NCBI GenBank assembly: GCA_019192445.1
Contig: JAHCMK010000001.1
Coordinates: 62,001-126,000 of the forward strand
Origin: Oceanococcus sp. HetDA_MAG_MS8
GTDB taxonomy: Bacteria > Pseudomonadota > Gammaproteobacteria > Nevskiales > Oceanococcaceae
Length of the DNA stretch: 64,000 nt
Direction of reading: 5' to 3'
This document shows, piece after piece, positions 54,077 through 63,882 of the stretch. Position 1 is the first letter of the stretch. The number at the start of each line of letters is the position of its first letter. A program made the translations under genes and the position numbers. The notes beneath the pieces are model-generated. The model did no database searches. It saw only the letters and a program-made list of their open reading frames with translations, and had not been told where the DNA came from.

Positions 54077-55771
54077 TTAAAGCAGCAAGGCGCCTACGAC
54101 CGCAGCCAACAAGAGGAAGGTTGCGGCCATCACACCGACCGCTGGTGTGCCGCCCATCAAGCCTTTGTCGTTAGTGAGGTTACGCAGCTCGCGTAAGGCC
54201 AGGGCGGCGTAGTCGGCGCACCATGCGCCGGCTCGCTGACCCCAGCTGCTGAAGATGTTGTCCAGCCGCTGCGTGAGTTGCGGTGCCCAGCGCCGGTAAA
54301 GCACGTCGGAGTCCAGGTGCAATGCTCGGATTTCCGCAGGATATCGCCCGCTGCGGTAGAGCCACACAAAGGCCAGTCCAGCAAACAGCAGCAGCTGCAT
54401 CTGAGTGACCACATGGTCGGCGGTGTAGGGGATGAATTTGTAGTCTTGCAAAGGCAGCAGGGCGTATAGCAAGGCTGGGGCAATGCCCACCACAATACAT
54501 GCCAAGGCGGTGATGCCCATGGCAAGGAGCATAGGCCACGGCGCTTCCTGGACGCGGTGGCCTCCGTCATGCGCAAAGAAGGCAAAAAATGGCACTTTAA
54601 TTCCTGAGTGATCAAGCACCCCTGCCGACGCAAACAGCAATATCAGCCAAACCAGCGGATGGCCCTCGTAGACGGCGGCCGCCAAAATCATGGATTTGGA
54701 CACAAAACCCGAGAGCAGGGGCAGCGCCGAAATGGACATGGCGCCAATGATGCAAAAACGGGCGGTCCAGGGCATGCTGGAGTACAGGCCGCCCAGGTCC
54801 GTCGCTCGTGTGGTGCCCACGCGGTACAACACCGCGCCCATACTCATGAACAGCAAGGACTTGTAGAGGATGTGGCAAAAGGCGTGTGCGGCTGCCCCAT
54901 CCAAGGCCAGCGGTGTGCCGATGCCGACGCCGACCACCATAAACCCCAGCTGGTTGTTCAAGCTGTAGGCCAACACCCGGCGTAGATCGTTCTCCAAAAC
55001 CGCGAAGAAAATGGGGAACAAGGTCATCACGGCCCCAATGGGGATCAGGATGTCCGTGCCCGCATAGCTACGGATCAGTGCATAGATAGCCAGCTTGGTG
55101 GTGAAGGTGGACAGCAGCACCGTGCCGGCTGGCCCCGATCGTGGATAAGCGTCTTGTACCCAGTTATGCAGTAAAGGAAAGGCTGCCTTGATGCCAAAGG
55201 CCAGCAAGATCAGTAGCCCGCCAGGGCTGTCCAGGCCAAGGTGGTTGAAGCCCAAGTCCAATCCAGCCTGATGCCTGGCCAGCAAGCCAAAGAGTAGCAG
55301 TACGCCGGAAAGGATTTGGATGGCGAAATAGCGAATTAAGGCGCTTATCGACAGCCCATAGTCGGGGTGACGGTGCACTAACAAGGGCAACGACGCGAGT
55401 GCGGTGAACTCCCAGAACATGAACAGGCTGGGCAGGTCGGCGGCGAGGGTGGCGCCCACTGCAGAGCCGCAATAGGCCAAGCCGGCGGAGAATACCCGGC
55501 GATTATTCTCGGGCCAGGCGTAGAGCAGGCCCAGATTTCCGGCGATGAGAAAAATGGTGCCGAATATCAGCGCTAGTTTGTCGGCTCTATACCAGTCCCA
55601 GTTCAAAGCTCCTAGTTGCAAGGCGGTCGGGCCGTCAAGGCTCCACAGAGCGGCCAAGGCAAGAAGTGGGGCGGCGACCGCGAGCAGCCGGCCGAGGGCT
55701 AAGGGCAGCAGCCAAAGCATGCCGGCTGCCAGGTACAGCAACACGGCCGGGTGAAGTAGCCCCTCAATCAC
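54077..55771 (-). CDS. Third antiporter-like (MrpD/NuoL family) subunit, last gene of Mrp operon 2
   Basis: 564 residues, about 14 helices plus a C-terminal extension with a last helix (GVMAATFLLLAAVVGALLL). Proton-transporter motif with Glu121 (SLFMFWEFTALASLP) and Lys195 (AFGIKAAFPLLHNWVQDAYP), Lys226 in TTKLAIYALIR. The C-terminal extension contains RWAPQLTQRLDNIFSSWG, an amphipathic piece reminiscent of the NuoL lateral arm. Overlaps the small membrane protein gene by eight bases. Confidence 0.85.
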   Translation of the reverse strand: MIEGLLHPAVLLYLAAGMLWLLPLALGRLLAVAAPLLALAALWSLDGPTALQLGALNWDWYRADKLALIFGTIFLIAGNLGLLYAWPENNRRVFSAGLAYCGSAVGATLAADLPSLFMFWEFTALASLPLLVHRHPDYGLSISALIRYFAIQILSGVLLLFGLLARHQAGLDLGFNHLGLDSPGGLLILLAFGIKAAFPLLHNWVQDAYPRSGPAGTVLLSTFTTKLAIYALIRSYAGTDILIPIGAVMTLFPIFFAVLENDLRRVLAYSLNNQLGFMVVGVGIGTPLALDGAAAHAFCHILYKSLLFMSMGAVLYRVGTTRATDLGGLYSSMPWTARFCIIGAMSISALPLLSGFVSKSMILAAAVYEGHPLVWLILLFASAGVLDHSGIKVPFFAFFAHDGGHRVQEAPWPMLLAMGITALACIVVGIAPALLYALLPLQDYKFIPYTADHVVTQMQLLLFAGLAFVWLYRSGRYPAEIRALHLDSDVLYRRWAPQLTQRLDNIFSSWGQRAGAWCADYAALALRELRNLTNDKGLMGGTPAVGVMAATFLLLAAVVGALLL

Positions 55772-56000
55772 CGTAGTAGTCCTCTGAGCGTTTCAGCAAG
55801 GGGCGCAGCGCCTTGGCCCCGAGCACAATCACGCAATAGGCTCCAAAGCCCACCACGGCATAAAAGCCAGGCACTCCGGAAAAAGAAAACTCCACATGTC
55901 GATGGATGGCGAACTCGGCCAAGACGCTCAGCACCGCCAGTCCGAGCAGGACGCGGATCGCCAGCCGAATACCAGGGGAGGCGGGAGAGGGAGCGCTCAT
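55764..56000 (-). CDS. 78-residue membrane protein of Mrp operon 2
   Basis: From the ATG at 56000, which overlaps the previous stop as ATGA, there are two membrane helices (about residues 12-30 and 44-62) and a charged C-terminus RSEDYYGD. VPGFYAVVGFGAYCVIVLGA precedes the second charged segment. The longer frame to 56087 is antisense shadow and not used. I recall similar short proteins ending in EDYYD within other Mrp-like clusters, without a name. Probably an accessory subunit. Confidence 0.75.
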   Translation of the reverse strand: MSAPSPASPGIRLAIRVLLGLAVLSVLAEFAIHRHVEFSFSGVPGFYAVVGFGAYCVIVLGAKALRPLLKRSEDYYGD

Positions 56001-57436
56001 GGGGAAACTCCGGGCAGTGTGGCCATGACGGCAATGACCTGGCCTAGGCCAAAGAACCAGAACACGGATAGAGCCGCTGTAATGCACAGTGGAAGCACCA
56101 TGCTCAGCGGGGCCTCAGCAATGGCTTTGCTTGCTGGCGGATGGCCTAAAAAGCCACGTAAGGGGATCGGCAGCAGGTAGGCAATATTGAGCATGGTACT
56201 AGCGGCTAGTACGGCCAATATGGCCCATTGCCCTGAGGCGATGGTGCCCAGGCTCAAATACCACTTCACCCACGAACCCGCGCCGGGCGGTAAGCCAATA
56301 ATGGACAGGGCGGCAATGCCAAAGGCAGCAAAGGTGAAGGGCATTTTCCAGCCTAAGCCGTCCAGCTCCGACACATATTGCTTATGAGCGGCGGTGTATA
56401 TGGCACCGGCGCAGAAGAATAAGGTGATCTTGCCGCAGGCATGCGCAAGGATCTGCAAGCTACCCGCTAGCAGGGCTTGTGGCATGAGCAGGCAAGCCGC
56501 CACGCTTACATAGGCCAGTTGACTCACCGTTGAGTACGCTAGTCGCTGCTTAATGTGGTCGGCTCGCCAGGCCTGTACCGAGGCTAGTACCAAACTGATA
56601 GCGGCCACCCAGAGCACGGGCTGGGCCGCTCCAGTGGACAGCAGCAGCTCAGGGCTGAACACATAGATGGTGACTTTCAGCACCACGAACACGCCAGCCT
56701 TAACCACCGCCACCGCGTGCAGCAGTGCACTCACGGGTGTCGGCGCCACCATCGCCGCCGGGAGCCAGCGATGAATGGGCATCAGGGCCGCTTTGCCAGT
56801 GCCGAACATAAAGGCGGCAAACAGAGCAGCCAGTGCCGTTGGTGATAGATCGACCTCCGTGAGTAATCCGCCTGCGGTGAAATCACTCCGCCCCGCTAAC
56901 AACACGCTAATCACGATTGCCGGCAGTAAGAGGCCCAGAGAGGTGGCGAGCAAAAACCCTAAGTAGGTTCGTCCGCCCTGCAGCGCTTTGCCGTCGCGCT
57001 TATGGGTGACCAGTGGCCAAGTCGCCAAGGTGAGCCACTCATAGCCGACAAACAAGGTGATGAGATCACCGGCTAATGCGATGAGTTGGGCGCCGGCAAT
57101 AGATGCTGCAAAGGCAGTGAAAAAGCTTTGCTGGAATTTCTCATTGTTGCCGCGCATGTAGCCGGCGGCATAAATGGTGGTGAGCGGCCAAAGGACGGCG
57201 GCCACGGTGCCAAAGAGCAAGCCCAGAGGCTCCAACTCCAGCCGCATACTGAGCCCTGGCAGCCAATCCAACAGAACCAGCGCCGCTGGGGGGCCTTGGA
57301 CCCACCAATTCAGCCAGATTGCCGCGTTCAGCACGCCAACCATGACAGCCAAAAGCTCGCGTAGATTGGGGCGCGGGTTAAAGGCTGCAATCAGCAGAGC
57401 GAGAGCCGCAGGTAAGGCGATGGGCCACCAAATCAT
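55997..57436 (-). CDS. MrpA/NuoL-like antiporter subunit
   Basis: 479 residues. Conserved Glu133 (TLFVGYEWLTLATWPLV), Lys215 (FGTGKAALMPIHRWLPAAM), His240 and Lys246 (SALLHAVAVVKAGVFV). VAPTPVSALLHAVAVVKAG is the NuoL/MrpA-type TM8 motif. It likely supplies the ion channel that MrpA contributes elsewhere. Overlaps its neighbours by four bases on each side. Confidence 0.87.
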   Translation of the reverse strand: MIWWPIALPAALALLIAAFNPRPNLRELLAVMVGVLNAAIWLNWWVQGPPAALVLLDWLPGLSMRLELEPLGLLFGTVAAVLWPLTTIYAAGYMRGNNEKFQQSFFTAFAASIAGAQLIALAGDLITLFVGYEWLTLATWPLVTHKRDGKALQGGRTYLGFLLATSLGLLLPAIVISVLLAGRSDFTAGGLLTEVDLSPTALAALFAAFMFGTGKAALMPIHRWLPAAMVAPTPVSALLHAVAVVKAGVFVVLKVTIYVFSPELLLSTGAAQPVLWVAAISLVLASVQAWRADHIKQRLAYSTVSQLAYVSVAACLLMPQALLAGSLQILAHACGKITLFFCAGAIYTAAHKQYVSELDGLGWKMPFTFAAFGIAALSIIGLPPGAGSWVKWYLSLGTIASGQWAILAVLAASTMLNIAYLLPIPLRGFLGHPPASKAIAEAPLSMVLPLCITAALSVFWFFGLGQVIAVMATLPGVSP

Positions 57437-58872
57437 GGGTTGCCTCCGTAGCCAAAGACCGCTGCGGCGCGCATGCCTAGAGCGGCGACTTCACTATGGG
57501 TGCCTAACCAAAACATGGCGCTCAGGGCCAGCAACGGCGGAAGACTCTGGGCAAAGGTGATGCGCTGTAATGGGGTAGGGCCGGGGTCTGCCGCCAGCCA
57601 CATGGGTTCGAGCATGCGTAAGCAGTAGATCACCGCCAATAATGAACTCAGGACTACCACGCCTAAGCCGAGTCCATGACCGGCGGCGTAACTTGCGCCA
57701 AGTAGTGCCCATTTGGCGCTAAAGCCGGCGGTGAGGGGTACGCCGAGTAAACCCAATATGAGTAATGTCAGCAGCAATGTGCGCCAGGGGTCACGGCCGC
57801 GTAAGCCCTCCAGGTCACGGCGACTGCCGGCAGGGCCCAGCGCTAAGAAAATACCGCCTTTGATACTGGCGTGGGCAAAAAGTTGGAGAAAGGCGGCGGT
57901 GACTCCGGCCGCCGTACCCAAGCTGAAGGCGAAAAGCACATAGGCCAGCTGCGACACGCTGGACCAGGCCAACAATCGCCGAATGTCGGTTTGGGTACAG
58001 GCGGATAAGGCCCCCCAGACAATGCCGACCAGAGATACCACACCCAGCACATCCAGCCCCAAGCTGCCCATATCGCCGACGATGAGGGTGAGCCTGATCA
58101 GCGCATAGATGGCAATTTTGGTGGCGCAGGCCGCCAAGAAGGCAGTGACCGGCCAAGGCGCGGCTGCATATACCGCCGGCAACCATTGGTGTAGGGGAAA
58201 GCTGGCGGCTTTGAGCGCAAAGCCCAGCATCAAGAGTACGGTGCCGGCCAGAGCCACGGCCGGAAAGGCCGTGTCATCGAGGCGCAGGTCTAAGTCGGCC
58301 ATGTTCAGGCTGCCGGTGGCCTGCAGCCAAAAGCCAATACCCAGCAGCACGAAGCTGCCACCGAGTGTTCCCAAGATGAGGTACTGAAACGCGGCTAGGG
58401 CCGAGCCAGGGCGTGGGCCGGCTGCGACCAGCGCATAGGTGGTGAGTGAGGAGATTTCTAAGAAGACGAAGACATTAAAGGCGTCCCCAGTGCTCAGAAT
58501 GCCATTCAAACCGGCCAGGCAGAGCAGGAACAGGGCATAGAACACAGCCTCTCGGCCAGCAAAGGGCCCTTGGAGAACACCGGGGCTGGCGGCAAACAAC
58601 GACAGCGCCGCTGCGCCCCCGGTGAGCAGCAGCAAAGGCGTGTTGAATGCGTCCAATACAAATTCGATGCCCACCGGTGGCAGCCAGGCGCCGAAGTGGT
58701 AATGCTGGGCCTGGGTGGCTGTCAGTTCTAAGAGGGGGCCGGCCGTGAGTGCGCTACCGGCGGCAGCGAAGACGGCTAACAGCCAGCACATGGCGGGGTG
58801 GCGAATCAGTAAGAGCAAGGGGGCGCTGAGCATGGGCAGCAGCACGGGCACGATCAGCCAGGCGTTATTCAT
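57433..58872 (-). CDS. mrpD: Mrp antiporter subunit D, operon 2
   Basis: 479 residues. Glu139 in NVFVFLEISSLTTYALVA, Lys221 in GFALKAASFPLHQWLPAVY, and SLNMADLDLRLDD as in MrpD. The frame extends to 58905, but the ATG at 58872 starts at the first helix and overlaps mrpC by eight bases, as is usual here, so I used it. Paralogue of the gene at 16411-17865. Confidence 0.9.
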   Translation of the reverse strand: MNNAWLIVPVLLPMLSAPLLLLIRHPAMCWLLAVFAAAGSALTAGPLLELTATQAQHYHFGAWLPPVGIEFVLDAFNTPLLLLTGGAAALSLFAASPGVLQGPFAGREAVFYALFLLCLAGLNGILSTGDAFNVFVFLEISSLTTYALVAAGPRPGSALAAFQYLILGTLGGSFVLLGIGFWLQATGSLNMADLDLRLDDTAFPAVALAGTVLLMLGFALKAASFPLHQWLPAVYAAAPWPVTAFLAACATKIAIYALIRLTLIVGDMGSLGLDVLGVVSLVGIVWGALSACTQTDIRRLLAWSSVSQLAYVLFAFSLGTAAGVTAAFLQLFAHASIKGGIFLALGPAGSRRDLEGLRGRDPWRTLLLTLLILGLLGVPLTAGFSAKWALLGASYAAGHGLGLGVVVLSSLLAVIYCLRMLEPMWLAADPGPTPLQRITFAQSLPPLLALSAMFWLGTHSEVAALGMRAAAVFGYGGNP

Positions 58873-59221
58873 CGAATGGCCCATCCCGGATTTCGTCCTC
58901 CTCAATACTGCCCAGTTCTTCTTGCACCCTGACCACCAAGGCCAAGCCCACCGACAGCGTCGCTACTCCGACCACGATGGCGGTCAGAATCAGCACATGT
59001 GGTAGCGGGTGGCTGTAGCCGCTACCGCCCTCTTGCAGAATAGGGACACCGCCTGGAAAGAGCTTGCCCAGGGTGAGGTAGAACACGAAGATGGCCACCT
59101 GAAAAACCGACAAGCCCAGCAGTTTCTTCACCAGATTGTCCTGGGCGATGACCAAATACAGGCCGGTCACCAACACCACACCGAGCAGGGCATAAAGGCC
59201 TTGTGATGCCAGCGCTGTCAT
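58865..59221 (-). CDS. mrpC: Mrp antiporter subunit C, operon 2
   Basis: 118 residues, three helices, NLVKKLLGLSVFQVAIFVFY and SHPLPHVLILTAIVVGVATL. Paralogue of the gene at 17862-18248. Four-base overlap with mrpB. Confidence 0.93.
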   Translation of the reverse strand: MTALASQGLYALLGVVLVTGLYLVIAQDNLVKKLLGLSVFQVAIFVFYLTLGKLFPGGVPILQEGGSGYSHPLPHVLILTAIVVGVATLSVGLALVVRVQEELGSIEEDEIRDGPFDE

Positions 59222-59652
59222 CGTGGAGGCCTGCGCTGGGCAAAGGTGTAGAACAGCAAAAGCATGGTCGAGGTCACGGTAAGGCCGACGCCAAATTCAA
59301 TGAGTAACAAACCCAGATGTTGCCCATGGCTGGGGTGCGCAGGATCCAGGGCGTTGTAATCCAAGAAGGCCGCGCCGTTGATCAGCCCATAGAGTCCGGT
59401 GCCGGCGTAAATCAGAACCCCTAAGGGGGCCAGCCTGAGAAGTACCCGGCGCGGGACCACCTTGGCAGCAGCATCAATGCCAAACACCATGGCGTAGAGC
59501 ACAATGCCGGCAGCGAAAATGACCCCCGCTTGGAAGCCGCCCCCGGGCCCATAATCACCGTGGAACTGCACATACAGTCCGAAAAGCAGAATGAGCGGTA
59601 AGAGTTGCTTGGTGATCACACGGATCACCACGGGACTACCCGTTCGCATCAT
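59218..59652 (-). CDS. mrpB: Mrp antiporter subunit B, operon 2
   Basis: 144 residues with the MnhB signature FHGDYGPGGGFQAGVIFAAG and LLLIEFGVGLTVTSTML. Overlaps the split MrpA gene by 17 bases and mrpC by four. Paralogue of the gene at 18241-18702. Confidence 0.93.
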   Translation of the reverse strand: MMRTGSPVVIRVITKQLLPLILLFGLYVQFHGDYGPGGGFQAGVIFAAGIVLYAMVFGIDAAAKVVPRRVLLRLAPLGVLIYAGTGLYGLINGAAFLDYNALDPAHPSHGQHLGLLLIEFGVGLTVTSTMLLLFYTFAQRRPPR

Positions 59653-60214
59653 CGCGCTCCGGTTCTAGGGGGCGGTCCCGGGTGGAGCCCAGCAGTAGGT
59701 AGACAGCTAACCCCGCAATGAAGATCACAAAGGCTTCGCCCAGGGTGTCGAAGCCCCGATAGCTGCCCAGCACCGCCGTGACCACATTGGGTATATGGAT
59801 GGCCTCGGCAGTGAGCTGAAAGTAGTCCGCTGTGGCGGGATGTGTCTGCAGCGGGCTGTGTTCGTCCCCCAAGACCGGCATTTGCGGCACCAAACTGAGC
59901 CACAGCACAAAAAAGCCCAAGCAGGCCATGAAGGCGAGGCCCCGGCTGCGGCCGCGTGGCCCGCGCGTGCGAAAACGCAGCAGCGCCAGTGCGCCCAGCA
60001 CCAAGGCGGTGGAAATACCAGCGCCGACGGCAGCCTCCGTAAAGGCCACATCGGCGGCATCGAGCACCATGAACAGTGAAGCGCCGAGGAGAGAGAAGGC
60101 GCCGGTGAGCATGGTGGCCGAGAACACGTCGCGGCTGCGGACAATGCGCACACCAATGACCAGCTGCAGAATCAGCAGGGCATAGAGCAGGACAGTGGTG
60201 GTCACAGTACTCAT
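59636..60214 (-). CDS. Split MrpA C-terminal part (DUF4040/MbhD plus MbhE-like), operon 2
   Basis: 192 residues. DUF4040 half with DVAFTEAAVGAGISTALVL, then an MbhE-like half with NVVTAVLGSYRGFDTLGEAF. As in operon 1 these domains are not fused to a NuoL-like N-terminal part. ATGA overlap with mrpG. Confidence 0.88.
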   Translation of the reverse strand: MSTVTTTVLLYALLILQLVIGVRIVRSRDVFSATMLTGAFSLLGASLFMVLDAADVAFTEAAVGAGISTALVLGALALLRFRTRGPRGRSRGLAFMACLGFFVLWLSLVPQMPVLGDEHSPLQTHPATADYFQLTAEAIHIPNVVTAVLGSYRGFDTLGEAFVIFIAGLAVYLLLGSTRDRPLEPERDDANG

Positions 60215-60504
60215 CGCTGCATGCTGGGCTTATGCCCGCCGTGGAGAGCCGCCTGCGCTAAGGCATGCGTCGCGGTGGGGCTGGAGAACACCAGGAATAG
60301 CAGCAAGAATGCAAGCTTGAGAAAAATGATCCAGGAACTGCTCAAAAAGCCCAGCCCCGCGATCACCAAGGCGGACCCTAGGGTGTCGATGAGGCTGGCT
60401 GCATGGGAGCGCGTATACAGATCATGAAAACGCAGCATGCCGACTGAGCCGATTAAGCACACGCCTACCCCCAGAAATATCAAGCCATAACCCAACCAGA
60501 TCAT
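60211..60504 (-). CDS. mrpG: Mrp antiporter subunit G, operon 2
   Basis: 97 residues, three helices, CLIGSVGMLRFHDLYTRSHA and DTLGSALVIAGLGF, ending SPTATHALAQAALHGGH. Matches MrpG/MnhG. Four-base overlaps on both sides. Confidence 0.93.
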   Translation of the reverse strand: MIWLGYGLIFLGVGVCLIGSVGMLRFHDLYTRSHAASLIDTLGSALVIAGLGFLSSSWIIFLKLAFLLLFLVFSSPTATHALAQAALHGGHKPSMQR

Positions 60505-60794
60505 GGGGACTCCTCTTGTGGGCCATCGTCATGGAGCCCGTAGCCCAAGTGGCGGTAATGAATGAACTTGAGTACCGCAATGGTGCCGATAAAGTTGATG
60601 AGGGCGTAAAGCAGGGCCACATCCAAGAAGTCTGGACGACCCGTGGCAAAACACAGCAGGGCAATGAAGAGCACTGTTTTGGTGCCGAGGGCATTGACGG
60701 CCAAGATGCGGTCATACACCGCTGGCCCGCGCCAAATGCGCACGACGACCAGGGCCATGCCTGTTACCACCGCGAGCAAGGCGCCTTCAAGCAT
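60501..60794 (-). CDS. mrpF: Mrp antiporter subunit F, operon 2
   Basis: 97 residues from the ATG at 60794 (MLEGALLAVVTGMALVVV). VRIWRGPAVYDRILAVNALG and FLDVALLYALINFIGTIAVL are the MrpF motifs. A longer frame to 60896 runs inside mrpE and lacks support. Eight-base overlap with mrpE. Confidence 0.91.
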   Translation of the reverse strand: MLEGALLAVVTGMALVVVRIWRGPAVYDRILAVNALGTKTVLFIALLCFATGRPDFLDVALLYALINFIGTIAVLKFIHYRHLGYGLHDDGPQEESP

Positions 60795-61272
60795 CCTGAT
60801 CTCCTGCGCGACCAGTATCAAAGCGCTGGACACGAGCTTGGAAGTCACCGCTATCCAGATCCTCGAGGAAGGGGGCGTGCAGGCTGTGCACTTCAATTTC
60901 TTCGTCGATCACGCACATACTCAAGGTGCCAGGCGTGAGGGTAATGCTGTTGGCTAAGGTGGCTTTGCCAACCGGGCTCAGGTCGCCAATGGGGATGCGG
61001 CGCACCACGGGCTGCTCGCCACCGCGCAGCACGAGAACGATGACGCGTAGCGCTGATTTGAGCACTTCAATAGCCAGCCAGAACCAGTAGCCCAGCGTGC
61101 GGGTGCTGAGTTGACTGGGGTGGCCTTCGGCATCAACCACGTCGGCACGCCGGGCGAGCACCCAGACCAGCAGCACGCTGGCGGCGCCTAAACCCAACAA
61201 CAACCCGGTGAAATGACCGGATAAAGCCAGCCAAAAGCCGGCAAGCACTGCTGCAAAACTCACACTGCGCAC
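60787..61272 (-). CDS. mrpE: Mrp antiporter subunit E, operon 2 (first gene)
   Basis: 161 residues with two or three N-terminal helices and LANSITLTPGTLSMCVID. The frame opens at a TTG at 61305, but an AGGGAGA ribosome site lies inside that extension and points to the GTG at 61272, which I chose. mutS ends only 57 bases upstream on the same strand. Confidence 0.88.
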   Translation of the reverse strand: MRSVSFAAVLAGFWLALSGHFTGLLLGLGAASVLLVWVLARRADVVDAEGHPSQLSTRTLGYWFWLAIEVLKSALRVIVLVLRGGEQPVVRRIPIGDLSPVGKATLANSITLTPGTLSMCVIDEEIEVHSLHAPFLEDLDSGDFQARVQRFDTGRAGDQDA

Positions 61273-61329
61273 GGCGTGTGGGTCTCCCTGGAAAGCAGCG
61301 TGCAAGTGTGTGCGCGGAAAATGACAGCG

Positions 61330-63882
61330 TCAACCGCGACTTCGGTCATAGAGATCCTTTAGCTCGTAGAGCAGGGCATGTGCCTCACGTGGGCTGAGTG
61401 TGTCCGGGTCAGCCTCGTCTAAGGCGACTTCCCATGCGCTGACCTCCTCGCTCACCATAGGTTCCGGAGGCGTTGCAAACAAATCTAACTGTGGTGTGGT
61501 GGTTTGCAGAGCGGTGTGCTCCAACATTTGCAGAATCTTGTTCGCGCGTTGGGTCACGCTGCGCGGAACCCCGGCCAGGCGGGCGACTTGTAAGCCATAG
61601 CTCTGATTGGCTGGTCCTTCGCGCAACTCATGCAGAAACACCAGGCGGTCCTTGTGCTCAATCGCCGCCAGATGCACATTCTTGGCGCCGTCTATGTCTT
61701 GAGCGAGCGCGGTGAGTTCGAAGTAATGCGTGGCAAACAGCGTGAAGCTGTGATTGTGCTGGAGCAGATGTTCGGCAGCGGCCCGCGCCAAAGACAAGCC
61801 GTCAAAAGTCGAGGTGCCGCGGCCAATCTCGTCCATGAGCACCAAGGATTGGGGGCCGGCATGGCGCAAAATTTCGGCAGTTTCCTGCATCTCCACCATA
61901 AATGTGGAGCGGCCTGAGGCCAGGTCATCACCGGCTCCAATTCTGGTGAAGATACGGTCGATAGGCCCGATCTGCGCCTGCTCTGCAGGAATCGGCGCGC
62001 CCATCCAGGCCAGGACACAGAGCAACGCAGTTTGCCGCATGACCGTTGATTTACCGCCCATGTTTGGCCCGGTGATCAACAACAGGCGCTGCTCTGTGTT
62101 CAGGCTCAGGCTATTCGGCACGAATGGCTCGCGCGAATGCGCCTCCACAATGGGATGGCGTCCTGCGCGAATGTGGATGCCGGGTTTGGAGTTGAGTTGT
62201 GGCCAGACCCAATCCGGGCGCTGGGCGAGTAAGGCCAAGCTCAGGCTGGCGTCCACATTGGCCACCACATCGGCGCTGGCGCGAAGCGCATCCCGCCAGC
62301 GTTGTAGCTCATCTAGTAATGTTTCATACAGCGCTAATTCCCGGCTCAGGGAGCGTTCGCGCGCCGACAGCACCTTGTCTTCGAAGCCTTTGAGCTCTTC
62401 GGTGATGTAGCGTTCTACGCCTTTGAGTGTTTGTCGGCGGGTGTAATGCGTTGGTGCTTGTTCAGCCCGATTGCGTGGTAGCTCGATGTAGTAGCCATGG
62501 ACGCGGTTGTAGCCCACCTTGAGGTTGTCCAGGCCGGTCGCCGCCTTCTCACGTTCTTCAAACTCGGCCAGGAAGGTGGCTGTTTCACTGGCCAGAGCCC
62601 GCAGCTCGTCGAGCTCGTCGTCAAAACCAGTCGCGATGACGCCCCCATCACGCGCCAGCAAAGGGGGCTCTGCCACAACGGCCTGTTTGAGCCAGCTGGC
62701 CAGCTCCGGCAGCGCGTTCAACGCCTCGGCCTCGCTGTCCCAGAGTCCAGCTTGAAGAAGGATTTCGCGAATCGCGGGCAGCTGTTCTAAAGAGCGGGCC
62801 AAGGCGGCTAAGTCACGCGGCCGAGCCGAGCGCAGGGCGATACGTGTATTGACCCTTTCAATATCGCACAGTGGCTCCAGCAGCTCGTGTAGCCGCGTGG
62901 CATCGGGCTCTAAGGCTTGAATGCAGGCTTGGCGCTGATGCGCAGCGGTGGCGTCCGCCAGCGGACGCAGCAGCCATTCGCGCAGACGCCGAGCACCCAT
63001 GGCGGTGGCGCAGTCATCAATCAGGTCGAAGAGGGCGGTGGTGTCTGGGCGGTCGGGTTGCCGCACCAGATCCAGGTTGCGCCGGCTGATGCGGTCGATA
63101 ACCAAATGGCCGCTTACTGGGCGCGCGCGCATGCCATCAAGATGGGGCAGGTCATTGCGTTGGGTATCACGGGCGTAGCTGATGGCTGCTCCGCCGGCGC
63201 ACAAAGCTTGGGGCATGCCATCACAGCCGAAGCCGCGAAAGTCCGTGGTGCCCAATTGATCACCGAGTACCTTGAGCGCGGCTTGCTCGGCGAAGTGCCA
63301 GTCAGGCCAGCTCCGCGGAGCCGGGCTTAAACCGGCCTCAACAAATCGCGCATGGGCGCCCTCTGCGCATAAACACTCTGCTGGCTGCGCCTCCATTACC
63401 ATGCGCAATAGCTCGCCAACATCCGCGGTTTGCGCAAGCTCTAATTGGCCTGCGGCAAGGTCGAGCAGGGCCAGACCATAACCGGCTTTGTCGCAATGAA
63501 TGACGGCCAGTGGGGCACTGGCGCGCGCGTCGAGTAAGGATTCATCGGTGAGTGTGCCGGGTGTGACCACCCGTACAACGCGCCGTTCCATGGGGCCTTT
63601 GGCTTGGGGGTCCCCGAATTGCTCGGCAATGGCCACACATTCCCCTTTGCGCACCAACCGACACAAATATTGCTCGCAGGCATGCACCGGTATGCCTGCC
63701 ATCGGGACTTTTTGTCCGCCGCTTTCGCCACGGCTGGTCAGGGTAATATCGAGCAGCTCTGCGGCGCGCTTGGCGTCGTCGAAGAACAGCTCATAAAAAT
63801 CCCCCATGCGGTAGAACAGCAAGCGCTGTGAATGCTCGGCCTTGAGTGCCAAGTACTGCGCGATCATGGGTGTGTGCTGCAT
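61330..63882 (-). CDS. mutS: DNA mismatch repair protein MutS
   Basis: 850 residues, the usual length. Mismatch-contacting Phe-Tyr-Glu at residues 29-31 ([10 protein letters not shown]); ATPase Walker [10 protein letters not shown] about residue 610; signature [15 protein letters not shown] and Walker [17 protein letters not shown]; then [16 protein letters not shown]-terminal region of about 50 residues for tetramer and MutL contacts is present. The ribosome site is weak (CTAGG). Confidence 0.98.
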   Translation of the reverse strand: MQHTPMIAQYLALKAEHSQRLLFYRMGDFYELFFDDAKRAAELLDITLTSRGESGGQKVPMAGIPVHACEQYLCRLVRKGECVAIAEQFGDPQAKGPMERRVVRVVTPGTLTDESLLDARASAPLAVIHCDKAGYGLALLDLAAGQLELAQTADVGELLRMVMEAQPAECLCAEGAHARFVEAGLSPAPRSWPDWHFAEQAALKVLGDQLGTTDFRGFGCDGMPQALCAGGAAISYARDTQRNDLPHLDGMRARPVSGHLVIDRISRRNLDLVRQPDRPDTTALFDLIDDCATAMGARRLREWLLRPLADATAAHQRQACIQALEPDATRLHELLEPLCDIERVNTRIALRSARPRDLAALARSLEQLPAIREILLQAGLWDSEAEALNALPELASWLKQAVVAEPPLLARDGGVIATGFDDELDELRALASETATFLAEFEEREKAATGLDNLKVGYNRVHGYYIELPRNRAEQAPTHYTRRQTLKGVERYITEELKGFEDKVLSARERSLSRELALYETLLDELQRWRDALRASADVVANVDASLSLALLAQRPDWVWPQLNSKPGIHIRAGRHPIVEAHSREPFVPNSLSLNTEQRLLLITGPNMGGKSTVMRQTALLCVLAWMGAPIPAEQAQIGPIDRIFTRIGAGDDLASGRSTFMVEMQETAEILRHAGPQSLVLMDEIGRGTSTFDGLSLARAAAEHLLQHNHSFTLFATHYFELTALAQDIDGAKNVHLAAIEHKDRLVFLHELREGPANQSYGLQVARLAGVPRSVTQRANKILQMLEHTALQTTTPQLDLFATPPEPMVSEEVSAWEVALDEADPDTLSPREAHALLYELKDLYDRSRG

